Assembly (NCBI RefSeq): GCF_025567045.1
Contig: NZ_JAOQJK010000001.1
Coordinates: 385,498-449,497 of the forward strand
DNA from: Barnesiella propionica
Lineage (GTDB): Bacteria; Bacteroidota; Bacteroidia; Bacteroidales; Barnesiellaceae
Direction: 5' to 3'
Length of the DNA: 64,000 nt
In this document: positions 1 to 7,792 of the stretch, piece after piece
Layout of the letters: every line of letters begins with the position of its first letter
Position numbering within the stretch: the first letter of the stretch is position 1
Notes under the pieces: model-generated
What the model was told of the DNA's origin: nothing
Seen by the model: only the letters and a program-made list of their open reading frames with translations
Databases searched by the model: none
Position numbers and translations under genes: made by a program

Positions 1-156
1 GGTACGACCGCCATTGCCGCCATCCGCACGGGACGGCATTACATCGGATTCGAGATTGAACCGACGTATTGCGAAATTGCCGGACGACGGATTCGGGAGG
101 AACTGGAACGTGGTCATGGGATTAAAGAAAGCGAAATAAGGGAAATAAAGAAATAA
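1..156 (+). CDS. DNA methyltransferase, C-terminal end (partial)
   Basis: Open from base 1 to TAA at 154-156, so only the last 51 residues are present. The visible start GTTAIAA followed by YIGFEIE resembles the SAM-binding motif of N6-adenine/N4-cytosine methyltransferases. That this motif lies near the C-terminus suggests the class in which the catalytic DPPY motif comes first (family knowledge; DPPY is outside the window). It ends 20 bases before traN on the same strand, so it is probably part of the transfer operon. Methylases on conjugative elements usually protect incoming DNA from host restriction, which is an inference here. Specificity cannot be read from this fragment. Confidence 0.75.
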   Translation, partial: GTTAIAAIRTGRHYIGFEIEPTYCEIAGRRIREELERGHGIKESEIREIKK

Positions 157-176
157 ACAATATCAACAGAAACGAT

Positions 177-1028
177 ATGAACAAGAAAATAATTGTAACT
201 GCATTTCTTCTGGCGGCAGGACTTTTTGCCACACGGAACGCACAGGCTCAGCGTACATACGAAGAGATGGAACGGCTGACTGTCAATGAACAGGTAACGA
301 CCGTCATCACAGCCACGGAACCGGTCCGCTTCGTGGATATTTCCACAGACAAGGTGGCGGGCGACCAACCCATTGAGAACATCATCCGGTTGAAGCCCAA
401 AGAGACGGGACACGAGGACGGTGAAGTGCTGGCCATCGTCACCATCGTAACGGAACGCTATCGCACGCAGTATGCACTCATCTACACCACGCGGATAAGC
501 GAGGCGGTGGCAGACAAGGAAATTCAGCTACAGGAACGGGATGCCTACAACAATCCTACGGTCTCGATGTCCACAGCCGACATGGTGCGTTTTGCAAGAC
601 GGGTGTGGAACTCGCCCGCGAAAATCCGCAACGTGGCGACCAAGGCGCACCGAATGGTAATGCGCCTGAACAATATTTACTCGGTGGGCGACTATTTCTT
701 CATCGACTTTTCCATCGAGAACAAAACGAACATCCGTTTCGACATCGACGAGATACGGGTGAAACTGTCGGACAAGAAACTTTCGAAGGCAACCAACGCG
801 CAGACCATCGAGCTGACGCCTGCCCTGGTATTGGAACACGGCAAGACGTTCAAGCACGGCTACCGGAACGTGATTGTCGTGAAAAAGATGACCTTTCCGA
901 ACGACAAGCTGCTGACCATCGAAATGACGGAACAACAAATCAGCGGGCGCAATATCAGCCTGAACATTGACTACGAGGATGTGCTGTCGGCCGATTCATT
1001 TAACACCGCTTTATTGGAGGAGGAATGA
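177..1028 (+). CDS. traN: Conjugative transfer protein TraN (DUF4138 type)
   Basis: 283 residues with a signal peptide (MNKK, hydrophobic stretch to about residue 24, cleavage near AQAQ). The body is beta-rich, with conserved-looking stretches such as NIYSVGDYFFIDFSIENKT and EHGKTFKHGYRNVIVVKK, typical of Bacteroidetes TraN. TraN is an envelope component of the type IV secretion apparatus of Bacteroides conjugative transposons, probably a VirB9-like part of the outer complex. The start ATG at 177 directly precedes the signal peptide. The stop overlaps the start of the next gene, which fits traN-traO translational coupling. The rest of the apparatus (VirB4-type ATPase and others) is expected left of the window. 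Confidence 0.88.
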   Translation: MNKKIIVTAFLLAAGLFATRNAQAQRTYEEMERLTVNEQVTTVITATEPVRFVDISTDKVAGDQPIENIIRLKPKETGHEDGEVLAIVTIVTERYRTQYALIYTTRISEAVADKEIQLQERDAYNNPTVSMSTADMVRFARRVWNSPAKIRNVATKAHRMVMRLNNIYSVGDYFFIDFSIENKTNIRFDIDEIRVKLSDKKLSKATNAQTIELTPALVLEHGKTFKHGYRNVIVVKKMTFPNDKLLTIEMTEQQISGRNISLNIDYEDVLSADSFNTALLEEE

Positions 1029-1537
1029 CGATGAAAAAGACGATAATACTGATGCTTGCCTGCATGTGCGTCTTCATGAATGCAAGTGCGCAGCGTAACA
1101 GCGGCCGCCTCTCGCTTGGAGTGGGATTGCTGTATGAGAACGGCATGGACGTAACGCTTGCTTACGAACATGAAATGAACTACCGCCATGCGTGGGAGTT
1201 TTTCGCCAACGGCTATCTGAAATGGACGGAATGTAAATCTTGCGGTCATATTTGTCCGGAATCCTTCTGGCGCAACTATCGCACTTACGGTTTCGGTGTG
1301 GCGTACAAACCTTGTGTGGTGCGTGGACGCAACCATTACGGCAACTTGCGTATCGGAGCTTCGGCAGGGAGCGACACGAACAAGTTTCTTGCCGGAATCC
1401 ATGTGGGTTACGAGCACAATTATGTGCTGCGGTCGGGATGCACACTGTTCTGGCAGGTAAAGAGTGACATGATGATAAAAGGGGCGGATTTGCTGCGGAC
1501 AGGTATCGTGCTGGGGGTGAAACTGCCGATAAAATAA
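1025..1537 (+). CDS. traO: Conjugative transfer protein TraO-like
   Basis: 170 residues. The signal peptide ends near residue 22 (NASAQ). The mature part is a small beta-barrel-like protein with alternating Gly/aromatic segments (LSLGVGLLYENGMDV, YGFGVAYKP, IGASAGSD) and a C-terminal GIVLGVKLPIK strand. This matches the TraO family that follows traN in Bacteroidetes elements. The ATG at 1025 overlaps the traN stop; an in-frame ATG at 1031 leads straight into the signal peptide and could be the true start. An envelope role in transfer is likely, but its biochemistry is not defined. Confidence 0.8.
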   Translation: MTMKKTIILMLACMCVFMNASAQRNSGRLSLGVGLLYENGMDVTLAYEHEMNYRHAWEFFANGYLKWTECKSCGHICPESFWRNYRTYGFGVAYKPCVVRGRNHYGNLRIGASAGSDTNKFLAGIHVGYEHNYVLRSGCTLFWQVKSDMMIKGADLLRTGIVLGVKLPIK

Positions 1538-1562
1538 AGGAAAAACAAAAAACGAAAATAAC

Positions 1563-2219
1563 ATGATACGAAAGATTCAATGGTTTGCAATGGCAGTGAC
1601 GGCGGTATTGTGCGCTGCCTGTGACGCCCATATCGACGTACCTGATACGGCGGTACGTCCGGGACATATTCTCTGCGAGGACGGTACGGCTTTATCCTAC
1701 GTACAGTATGAACAGTCGGGAAAACGGGCAATAGCGGTTGTCTTCGATACCGAACACCGTGAAGGTACGGAAGGGAACGGCTATGCGGTTTACCTGTGGG
1801 ACATTGCTCCGGCAGCTTTTGCCGACAGCCTCGGTGTCGCACAAGGGACGTCGGCCGACATCGAGGCTTTGGACGGGAACATGAACACCTTTGCGCTGTA
1901 CGACACACGGGAGACGGCTTCGCCTATGGCGGAAGCGGTCTTTGACCTGTGGCGGTACGGACAGAGTGCCTATATCCCGTCGGTGGCACAGATGCGGCTG
2001 CTGTATGCCGTCCGGGAAACCGTCAATCCTGTCATCGAACGGTGTGGCGGCCATCCGCTGCCGTTGGATGAAAACGACTGCTGGTACTGGACATCGACGG
2101 AGGTAACCGGACAGGAAACGGCGAAAGCGTGGCTTTACTCGACAGGAAGCGGTGCGATGCAGGAGACCCCGAAGACACAGGCGCACAAGGTGCGGCCGAT
2201 TATCACACTGAACAGGTAG
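1563..2219 (+). CDS. Transfer-operon lipoprotein with DUF1566/Lcl-like C-terminus
   Basis: 218 residues. A lipobox-type signal (AVLCAAC) places the lipidated Cys near residue 20. The C-terminal half carries the WYWTSTE ... AWLY ... KVRPI pattern seen in DUF1566/Lcl-type domains (C-type-lectin-like fold in fibrobacter succinogenes-type and Legionella collagen-like proteins; family knowledge). It lies 25 bases after traO and 28 bases before the coupling protein gene on the same strand, so it is probably co-transcribed. It could mediate surface contact or pilus-tip interaction during mating (inference). No catalytic residues were recognised. Confidence 0.6.
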   Translation: MIRKIQWFAMAVTAVLCAACDAHIDVPDTAVRPGHILCEDGTALSYVQYEQSGKRAIAVVFDTEHREGTEGNGYAVYLWDIAPAAFADSLGVAQGTSADIEALDGNMNTFALYDTRETASPMAEAVFDLWRYGQSAYIPSVAQMRLLYAVRETVNPVIERCGGHPLPLDENDCWYWTSTEVTGQETAKAWLYSTGSGAMQETPKTQAHKVRPIITLNR

Positions 2220-2247
2220 GAACGAAAAGAGGGAAAGGACAAAGACA

Positions 2248-4434
2248 ATGGAAGAAAGCAAGGAACTACAAGGATTTTACAAAATATTCCGTGCGGTCAT
2301 CTATATCTCCGTGCTGATGGAGTTCTTCGAGTATGCCATAGACCTTGCCATGCTCGACCACTGGGGCGGCATATTGATTGATATACACGGGCGCATCAAG
2401 CGATGGATGATCTATAACGACGGCAACCTCGTGTATAGTAAGATAGCGACCTTCCTACTCATCTGCATCACTTGTATCGGCACACGCAACAAAAAACACT
2501 TGGAGTTTGACGCACGCAGGCAAGTGTTATATCCACTTATCTGCGGATTGTTCTTGATTGTGTTCTCCGTGTGGCTGTACCATCATACGATGGAAACGAG
2601 GCTCTACACCCTGCCGCTGAACATCATCTTCTATATGGCGGCTACGCTGGTCGGTGTGATATTGGTGCATATCGCATTGGATAACATCTCGAAGTTCATC
2701 AAGGAGGGACTGGGTAAAGACCGGTTTAACTTCGAGAATGAAAGTTTCGAGCAGAGCGAAGAGAAGGATGAGAACCAGTATAGCGTGAATATACCGATGC
2801 GGTACTATTACAAAGGTAAATTTCGCAAGGGATGGGTGTCGATAAGCAACTGTTTCAGAGGAACATGGGTGGTTGGAACTCCAGGTAGCGGTAAGACGTT
2901 CAGTATCATAGAACCGTTCATCCGCCAACATAGTGCCAAGGGCTTCGCGATGGTGGTCTATGACTACAAATTTCCGACACTTGCCACTAAACTTTACTAT
3001 CATTACAAGAAAAACCAGAAGCTCGGCAAAGTGCCAAAAGGATGCAAGTTCAACATCATCAACTTCGTGGATGTGGAGTACAGCAAACGGGTGAACCCCA
3101 TTCAGGCAAAGTACATCAATAATCTTGCGGCGGCGAGCGAAACGGCGGAAACCCTGTTGGAATCCCTGCAGAAAGGCAAGAAAGAGGGAGGCGGAGGCAG
3201 TGACCAGTTCTTTCAGACTTCTGCCGTGAACTTTCTTGCCGCCTGTATCTACTTTTTCGTGAACTACGAGCGGGAACCCTACGATGCAAACGGAAAGAAA
3301 CTGTATGCGGAGAAACGGCAAGATCCGCAGACGAAGTTCTGGAAGCCGACGGGTGTCGTTCGTGACCGTGAGGGTGGCAGCATCGTGGAACCTGCCTATT
3401 GGCTTGGAAAATACTCGGATATGCCGCATATCCTTTCATTTCTCAATGAGAGCTACCAGACTATTTTTGAGGTACTTGAGACGGACAACGAGGTCGCGCC
3501 GTTGCTCGGCCCGTTCCAAACGGCCTTCAAAAACAAGGCGATGGAACAGTTGGAAGGTATGATAGGTACGCTGCGTGTCTATACCAGCCGTTTGGCTACA
3601 AAGGAATCTTACTGGATATTCCACAAGGATGGGGACGATTTCGACCTGAAAGTTAGTGACCCCAAGTCACCCAGTTATCTGCTGATAGCCAACGATCCGG
3701 AAATGGAAAGTATCATCGGAGCGTTGAACGCTCTGATATTGAACCGTCTCGTTACCCGTGTGAACACCGGGCAGGGGAAAAATATTCCGGTCAGCATCAT
3801 CGTGGATGAGCTACCGACACTGTATTTCCACAAGATAGACCGACTGATAGGTACGGCGAGAAGCAACAAGGTAAGCGTAACGCTGGGTTTTCAGGAGTTG
3901 CCGCAGTTGGAGGCTGACTACGGAAAAGTGGGAATGCAAAAAATCATCACGACAGTGGGCAACGTGGTAAGCGGTTCAGCTCGCGCAAAAGAGACACTGG
4001 AATGGTTGTCGAATGACATTTTCGGCAAGGTGGTACAGGTCAAAAAGGGCGTGACGATCGACCGGGACAAAACGAGTATCAATCTCAATGAGAACATGGA
4101 CAGTCTTGTACCCGCCTCGAAAATTTCGGATATGGCGACGGGATGGATTTGCGGACAGACGGCACGTGATTTCGTGAAGACGAAAACCGGTACGGGAGGC
4201 TCGATGAACATTCAGGAGTCGGAAGAGTTCAAGACTACAAAGTTCTTCTGCAAGACGGATTTCGATATGAGGGAGATAAAAGCGGAGGAAGCGGCCTATG
4301 TACCGCTACCGAAGTTCTACACTTTCAAGTCGAGGGAGGAACGGGAACGCATCTTGTATAAAAATTTCATACAAGTCGGACAGGATGTAAAAGACATGAT
4401 AGCGGATGTACTGAACAAGCGTGGGGCGAAATAA
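2248..4434 (+). CDS. Type IV coupling ATPase (VirD4/TraG family, Bacteroidetes MobC type)
   Basis: 728 residues. Several N-terminal membrane segments (about 63-80, 93-112, 122-142) precede a cytoplasmic ATPase. Walker A is GTPGSGKT at 210-217 and Walker B is in SIIVDELPTLYF near 515. The sequences SNKVSVTLGFQELPQLE and GNVVSGSARAKET are typical of VirD4 coupling proteins, which bring relaxase-bound DNA to the secretion channel. In Bacteroides elements this protein is often called MobC; CTnDOT TraG is a different, VirB4-type ATPase, so no symbol is given. The gene is intact, is last in its operon, and is followed at once by a strong terminator. Confidence 0.92.
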   Translation: MEESKELQGFYKIFRAVIYISVLMEFFEYAIDLAMLDHWGGILIDIHGRIKRWMIYNDGNLVYSKIATFLLICITCIGTRNKKHLEFDARRQVLYPLICGLFLIVFSVWLYHHTMETRLYTLPLNIIFYMAATLVGVILVHIALDNISKFIKEGLGKDRFNFENESFEQSEEKDENQYSVNIPMRYYYKGKFRKGWVSISNCFRGTWVVGTPGSGKTFSIIEPFIRQHSAKGFAMVVYDYKFPTLATKLYYHYKKNQKLGKVPKGCKFNIINFVDVEYSKRVNPIQAKYINNLAAASETAETLLESLQKGKKEGGGGSDQFFQTSAVNFLAACIYFFVNYEREPYDANGKKLYAEKRQDPQTKFWKPTGVVRDREGGSIVEPAYWLGKYSDMPHILSFLNESYQTIFEVLETDNEVAPLLGPFQTAFKNKAMEQLEGMIGTLRVYTSRLATKESYWIFHKDGDDFDLKVSDPKSPSYLLIANDPEMESIIGALNALILNRLVTRVNTGQGKNIPVSIIVDELPTLYFHKIDRLIGTARSNKVSVTLGFQELPQLEADYGKVGMQKIITTVGNVVSGSARAKETLEWLSNDIFGKVVQVKKGVTIDRDKTSINLNENMDSLVPASKISDMATGWICGQTARDFVKTKTGTGGSMNIQESEEFKTTKFFCKTDFDMREIKAEEAAYVPLPKFYTFKSREERERILYKNFIQVGQDVKDMIADVLNKRGAK

Positions 4435-4438
4435 ATCA

Positions 4439-4478
4439 AAATCCCTGCAATAATTTACGTGGTTATTGCAGGGATTTT
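4439..4478. terminator. Bidirectional intrinsic terminator
   Basis: ATCCCTGCAATAA at 4441-4453 pairs with TTATTGCAGGGAT at 4463-4475, with T-runs on both sides. It lies between the convergent coupling-protein gene and the yhcG-like gene, so it can serve both. Confidence 0.9.
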
Positions 4479-4521
4479 TGTATTCCATTCAGCTACCCGA
4501 AATCTTGCGGACATAAATGAA

Positions 4522-5742
4522 TCATCTGACAGTTTCCGATTTGGAATCGTTTTCCGACAGCAGATTTTGTAATTTGTCGATGTCCGGTAGAGTCTTGCGC
4601 AAATTTTCCGGCATTTCTTGGGCTGTGCGGTATGTCGCCACGCCCATAGGCTTATCATAGTCGCGCACCATGATTTCGACAAATTGGCGGTTGGCATCCT
4701 GACATAGGACAATACCGATTGAAGGGTTCTCGTGCGGTTTCTTGTCGGTCATATCATATACAGTCAGATAACCGCTAAGCTGTCCGAGATAATTCGGGCG
4801 GAACTTGCCCCGTTTCAATTCCACGATTACGCTGGCATTCAGTTCTCTGTTGAAGAATACAAGGTCAGCAAACATTTCCTCTCCGGCAACTATCAGGCGA
4901 TGCTGACTGTCGATAAAAGTGAAGTCGTTTCCAAAACGGAGAATGAACTGCTTGATATTGGTTACGATTTGGTTTTCGATGACCTTTTCGTTCCAGTCCT
5001 GTTCGCGTTCTCCCACATTCTCCAGATTAACCATTTCGAGCATATACTCATCCTTGAACGCCAATGTCGCTTTTACGGCATAAATGGCTTCGGGCAGCAC
5101 TTGAAGGAAGTTGCTCGGCAAAGATCCGCGATTTGAATAGATGTCTTCTTTCAAGTAATTTTTGAGAGAGGATAGCGACCACGCATTTTGAGCGGCACAA
5201 TGGATATAGAACAATCGTTCTGCGATGTCTTTTGAACGAGTCAGGATTTCAATATGATGTGAAAAGCTAATCTTGACAAAATCGTCCCAGGTAAATTCGG
5301 TATTGACCGGTTGCCCGATAAGTTGCAGCAGTAGATGCTCGTCAATATCCAATTCGCCCAACGCTGTTGGATGAATTAAAGCCGTACCCTTTTCCGACGA
5401 ATGGTTTTCCAATTCGCCCAACACTGTTGGACGAATTAAAAACGTCCTCCATTCCTCATAGAATGAGCGCATCCGTTTCAACCCCGATTCAGAAAAGCCG
5501 TGCAGACCGGGCAACTCCCGTTGAAGGAGCTTTGATATGGTAGGCAATGCTTTAGTACCCCAACAGCCGATGCGGGAATTTTCAGACACGAATTTCCCCA
5601 CTCCAAAATACAACGAGAGAGTTTCTTTGTTGACCGCAGCCGCACTTCTATACCGGCAGCGTTCGATGGCATGTTTGATTATCTCTACTGCCTCTGCATA
5701 TTGTGTATAATCCGATGGGATAACTTGTTGTTCCATATACAT
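4522..5742 (-). CDS. YhcG-like PDDEXK nuclease (DUF1016)
   Basis: 406 residues. The N-terminal DUF1016 helical domain (about 10-105) contains SLYFGVGKFVSE and GFSESGLKRMRSFYEEW. The C-terminal PDDEXK nuclease domain (about 175-385) contains FTFIDSQHRLIVAGEEMFADLVFFN and ASVIVELKRGKFRP, with the D...ELK core visible. YhcG/RhuM-type nucleases are associated with restriction and DNA processing on mobile elements (family knowledge); the exact role here is unknown. The linker near residues 105-135 contains two tandem copies of a palindromic insert encoding RPTxLGEL-like peptide. An in-frame ATG at 5736 is an alternative start. A minus-strand TACCTTTG box lies 15 bases upstream. The gene is an isolated unit, convergent with the transfer operon. 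Confidence 0.85.
   Translation of the reverse strand: MYMEQQVIPSDYTQYAEAVEIIKHAIERCRYRSAAAVNKETLSLYFGVGKFVSENSRIGCWGTKALPTISKLLQRELPGLHGFSESGLKRMRSFYEEWRTFLIRPTVLGELENHSSEKGTALIHPTALGELDIDEHLLLQLIGQPVNTEFTWDDFVKISFSHHIEILTRSKDIAERLFYIHCAAQNAWSLSSLKNYLKEDIYSNRGSLPSNFLQVLPEAIYAVKATLAFKDEYMLEMVNLENVGEREQDWNEKVIENQIVTNIKQFILRFGNDFTFIDSQHRLIVAGEEMFADLVFFNRELNASVIVELKRGKFRPNYLGQLSGYLTVYDMTDKKPHENPSIGIVLCQDANRQFVEIMVRDYDKPMGVATYRTAQEMPENLRKTLPDIDKLQNLLSENDSKSETVR
5348..5444. repeat. Two-copy 60-bp tandem repeat with internal palindrome, inside yhcG-like gene
   Basis: Copies start at 5348 and 5408, exactly 60 bases apart, and match over about 37 bases with a few changes. The core of copy 2 at 5410-5436 is an almost perfect inverted repeat: AATTCG, CCAAC, a three-base centre, GTTGG, CGAATT. 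The two copies stay in frame and encode the peptide repeats IRPTVLGELEN and IHPTALGELDI. Confidence 0.9.
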
Positions 5743-5756
5743 ACGTTTTTGTGCCG

Positions 5757-5764
5757 CAAAGGTA
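5757..5764 (-). promoter_or_regulatory. -7 promoter box for the yhcG-like gene
   Basis: CAAAGGTA on the plus strand reads TACCTTTG on the minus strand, the Bacteroidetes TAnnTTTG form, 15 bases upstream of the ATG at 5742. No clear -33 box was identified. Confidence 0.55.
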
Positions 5765-5879
5765 CGAAAAATACGGGATATACAGGGCAGAATGCCAACA
5801 TATTATAGTGCCGTGTGGGTCTTATTCGGTATTTTTAGCGTTCCGGTTTCCTGCACTCGCTTTGCTGCCAATCTACTCA

Positions 5880-6279
5880 CTTAGATGTTCATGTGTCTGG
5901 GGCGTGCCGAGAAAGCCGGTAGCGGTGTGGATAAGATTGTGAGCGGTTGGCAGTCTTTGGGTTGGCCGCTTCCTACTGTAGCCGAGGAAACACGTCCGGA
6001 CTATGTTGTGCTGACCTTGCAGTTAGGGATGAAAACCCGACAAGAAAACCTCGCAAGCAGGATTTGAGAAAAGAGCAAATCTTGGAGTTCTGTGTTGAGC
6101 CGCAATCCCTATCTGATATTTTGCAACATTTAGGATTGAAAGATAGGGAAAATCTTATGGAGGTCTATATCAATCCGATGATTGGTGCAGGGGTATTGGA
6201 AATGACGGAGCCGGACAATCCCACAAGCCGTAACCAGATGTATGTAACGGTAAAAGTGGAACAAGAATTTCAAAAGTAA
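5880..6279 (+). pseudogene. Remnant of an AAA_4/Schlafen-type ATP-binding protein, 5'-truncated and frameshifted
   Basis: From 5885 one frame reads GRAEKAGSGVDKIVSGW ... PDYVVLTLQL. This resembles the C-terminal part of the AlbA_2/AAA_4 RecG-like ATP-binding proteins common in Bacteroidales. That frame stops at 6065, while the homologous-looking continuation (KEQILEFC ... LMEVYINPMIGAGVLEMTEPDNP ... NQMYVTVKVE) lies in the next frame and ends at 6279. No upstream domain is present, since an in-frame stop precedes 5885. The gene is therefore both truncated and frameshifted. It is followed by a terminator at 6326. This is probably debris from an earlier insertion. Confidence 0.7.
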
Positions 6280-6325
6280 GTTTATAATAGGATATTGCGG
6301 CTTGGACGCATCCAACCTCATACAA

Positions 6326-6365
6326 ATAACACTGCCCGCGTGAAAATGGGGGCAGTGTTATTTAT
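6326..6365. terminator. Intrinsic terminator
   Basis: ATAACACTGCCC at 6326-6337 pairs with GGGCAGTGTTAT at 6350-6361 and is followed by TTTAT. It can terminate the broken rightward gene and, with the opposite A-rich flank, the leftward gene ending at 6382. Confidence 0.8.
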
Positions 6366-6381
6366 ATGGTAGTTCGCTTAT

Positions 6382-6762
6382 TTAAGCTCGTGTACCGCTT
6401 AAAAGTTCGGCAAGTTGCCGGTCGCAGAATTTATCGTATTCCTCCTTGTCTGTACCGCTTTCGATAGCCCGGTCGATAACATCGCCCAGTTCGTCGAAGC
6501 AGACTTCTTCATTGACACACTTTGCATTGCTATCATCTTCTTTCAGTAGATAGACCTCGTAGTAATCAGAGCCGTTGAGAGCGATAACGACATATCCGGC
6601 GTGTAACCGTCCGTTTACTTTCAGCCGCAGTGCCGGTAATTCTTGGAATACCGTAGCGACAAATTCGCTGACTCCCCACGACATAAAGACGGGTATGGGG
6701 GTAAATGACAGTAATTGTTCTTTGATGGTCTGTGCGATGTGCATTACATACTCTTTATCCAT
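6382..6762 (-). CDS. Unknown small protein
   Basis: 126 residues, family not recognised. It is acidic, with YVVIALNGSDYYEVYLL and a helical, charged C-terminus (VCFDELGDVIDRAIESG). No signal peptide, membrane segment or catalytic motif is visible. It is the last gene of a leftward trio (7351 to 6382) with short spacers. Clusters of small proteins like this are common cargo of Bacteroidales conjugative elements and include anti-defence or regulatory factors, but nothing in this sequence assigns a job. The start at 6762 gives a clean N-terminus (MDKEYVMHIAQTIKEQ). Confidence 0.7.
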   Translation of the reverse strand: MDKEYVMHIAQTIKEQLLSFTPIPVFMSWGVSEFVATVFQELPALRLKVNGRLHAGYVVIALNGSDYYEVYLLKEDDSNAKCVNEEVCFDELGDVIDRAIESGTDKEEYDKFCDRQLAELLSGTRA

Positions 6763-6795
6763 AACTTTGATTTTTAATATGATTATTGATTTATG

Positions 6796-7068
6796 TTAGT
6801 TGAACCATTCGGGGTTATCCTCTTTTAATTCCGTGATGAGTTCATCGTCCGGTAATTTGAGGGTCTTCGCATCGGCGAAAAAGAAAACCTCGTCATATAT
6901 TTGTTCGGCTTCCTTACTTGCAAAACCTTCGCTCTCGTCCTCGAAACTGCCCGGATGAAGTGCATCGAGCAGAGCGGTAGAGCCGATAAGTAGTTCTTCA
7001 CCTTCGTTGGATTTCACGATACGGCAGATGTAGATATTGCCGTCAAATTGTAGTTCTTTCGTTTTCAT
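6796..7068 (-). CDS. Unknown small acidic protein
   Basis: 90 residues, strongly acidic C-terminal half (EQIYDEVFFFADAKTLKLPDDELITELKEDNPEWFN). A beta-like N-terminus (LQFDGNIYICRIVKSNEGEELLIGS) leads into the helical end. No family was recognised. It lies seven bases after the 7076-7351 gene and 33 bases before the 6382-6762 gene, all leftward, so the three are probably one transcript. The small acidic character is shared by many DNA-mimic or accessory proteins, but that is not evidence of such a role here. Confidence 0.7.
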   Translation of the reverse strand: MKTKELQFDGNIYICRIVKSNEGEELLIGSTALLDALHPGSFEDESEGFASKEAEQIYDEVFFFADAKTLKLPDDELITELKEDNPEWFN

Positions 7069-7075
7069 ACGCCTG

Positions 7076-7351
7076 TTATCTTAATGGGATATGTCTCCCG
7101 TTTGCCTTGAGGTATTCCATGATACACTTCGCTTCTTCGTGCGATGCACGGTTGCGGTCATCGTAATTGCGTGTCTCGTCTGCCATGACCACGATACACT
7201 CCTTTACCAACCTGTAAAGGCTTTGCTGCAGCGTGGGGTGCATTTCGGGGATAGCGGCTGCAAACCGTTTGGGATTGAAGCCGTAATCGTTCACTGCTCT
7301 TTCCCAGTCTTTGGCGAGCTGGTACTCCTTGCTTTCCTTGATGTTGTCCAT
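7076..7351 (-). CDS. Unknown small helical protein
   Basis: 91 residues, predicted mostly helical (YQLAKDWERAVNDYGFNPKRFAAAIPEMHPTLQQSLYRLVKECIVVMAD), with a charged tail. Family not recognised. It is the first gene of a leftward trio and sits just left of a long non-coding leader-like stretch (7367-7737), which probably contains its promoter or control elements. The start at 7351 (MDNIKESKEYQ) is the only good ATG. Confidence 0.7.
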   Translation of the reverse strand: MDNIKESKEYQLAKDWERAVNDYGFNPKRFAAAIPEMHPTLQQSLYRLVKECIVVMADETRNYDDRNRASHEEAKCIMEYLKANGRHIPLR

Positions 7352-7737
7352 AATCTTGAATTTTAATGATTTGTTTTTTATTCCCTCCGTTCGATTCCTT
7401 TCTGTCGGAACCGCTTTGGGATTTTATAGATGCGGTAAACGGTTGTCGGTACAGCTTCATACGGGAGGCTTTTCCTGCCAATTACTCTTTCTGAGGGAAG
7501 GAAGAATTTGCAGGAAATACATTTCAAGCCGCCGGATCAAGCGCGACGGCCGACCTTTGCATCTGATAAAACCAAACCGGGGCTGACAGGGAATGAAGCT
7601 GGGGAAACGCTATAAAAGGGAAGTTGAAAATGGTAAAAAAGAGAGGAAACGAAAGCTATGAATGGAGGAAGGGTGGGTGGTGACGGGTTCGTCAGAAAGT
7701 TAAAAGAGGTACTTGGGTCCTTTGTCCGGAGCATACA
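7352..7737. repeat. Non-coding leader-like segment, copy A of a dispersed family
   Basis: No convincing gene. The left part (TTTTTTATTCCC, then GGAACCGCTTTGGGATTT at about 7408-7425) and the middle (ATTACTCTTTC, GGAAGGAAGAATTT at about 7479-7510, then AAATCAAGCGCG-like) recur in the same order in 9540-9760. A rightward GACCTTTGC box (7552-7560) resembles promoter boxes in the other copies. Each such segment lies directly upstream of a leftward gene group. Confidence 0.6.
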
Positions 7738-7772
7738 AAAATGAATAGAGGGCGGATTTCCCCCCCCCTATT
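7733..7772 (-). terminator. Terminator of parB with a nine-C homopolymer
   Basis: On the minus strand, after the parB stop, GAATAGGGGG pairs with the CCCTCTATTC segment and is followed by ATTTTTG. The stem includes a run of nine C (plus strand 7760-7768), a tract prone to length change. Confidence 0.7.
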
Positions 7773-7792
7773 CGTTATGACAACAACATTTG

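Noticed and set aside
2527..3429. Minus-strand open frame of 300 codons opposite the coupling ATPase
   Set aside because: Antisense shadow of a conserved gene; no domain, no promoter.
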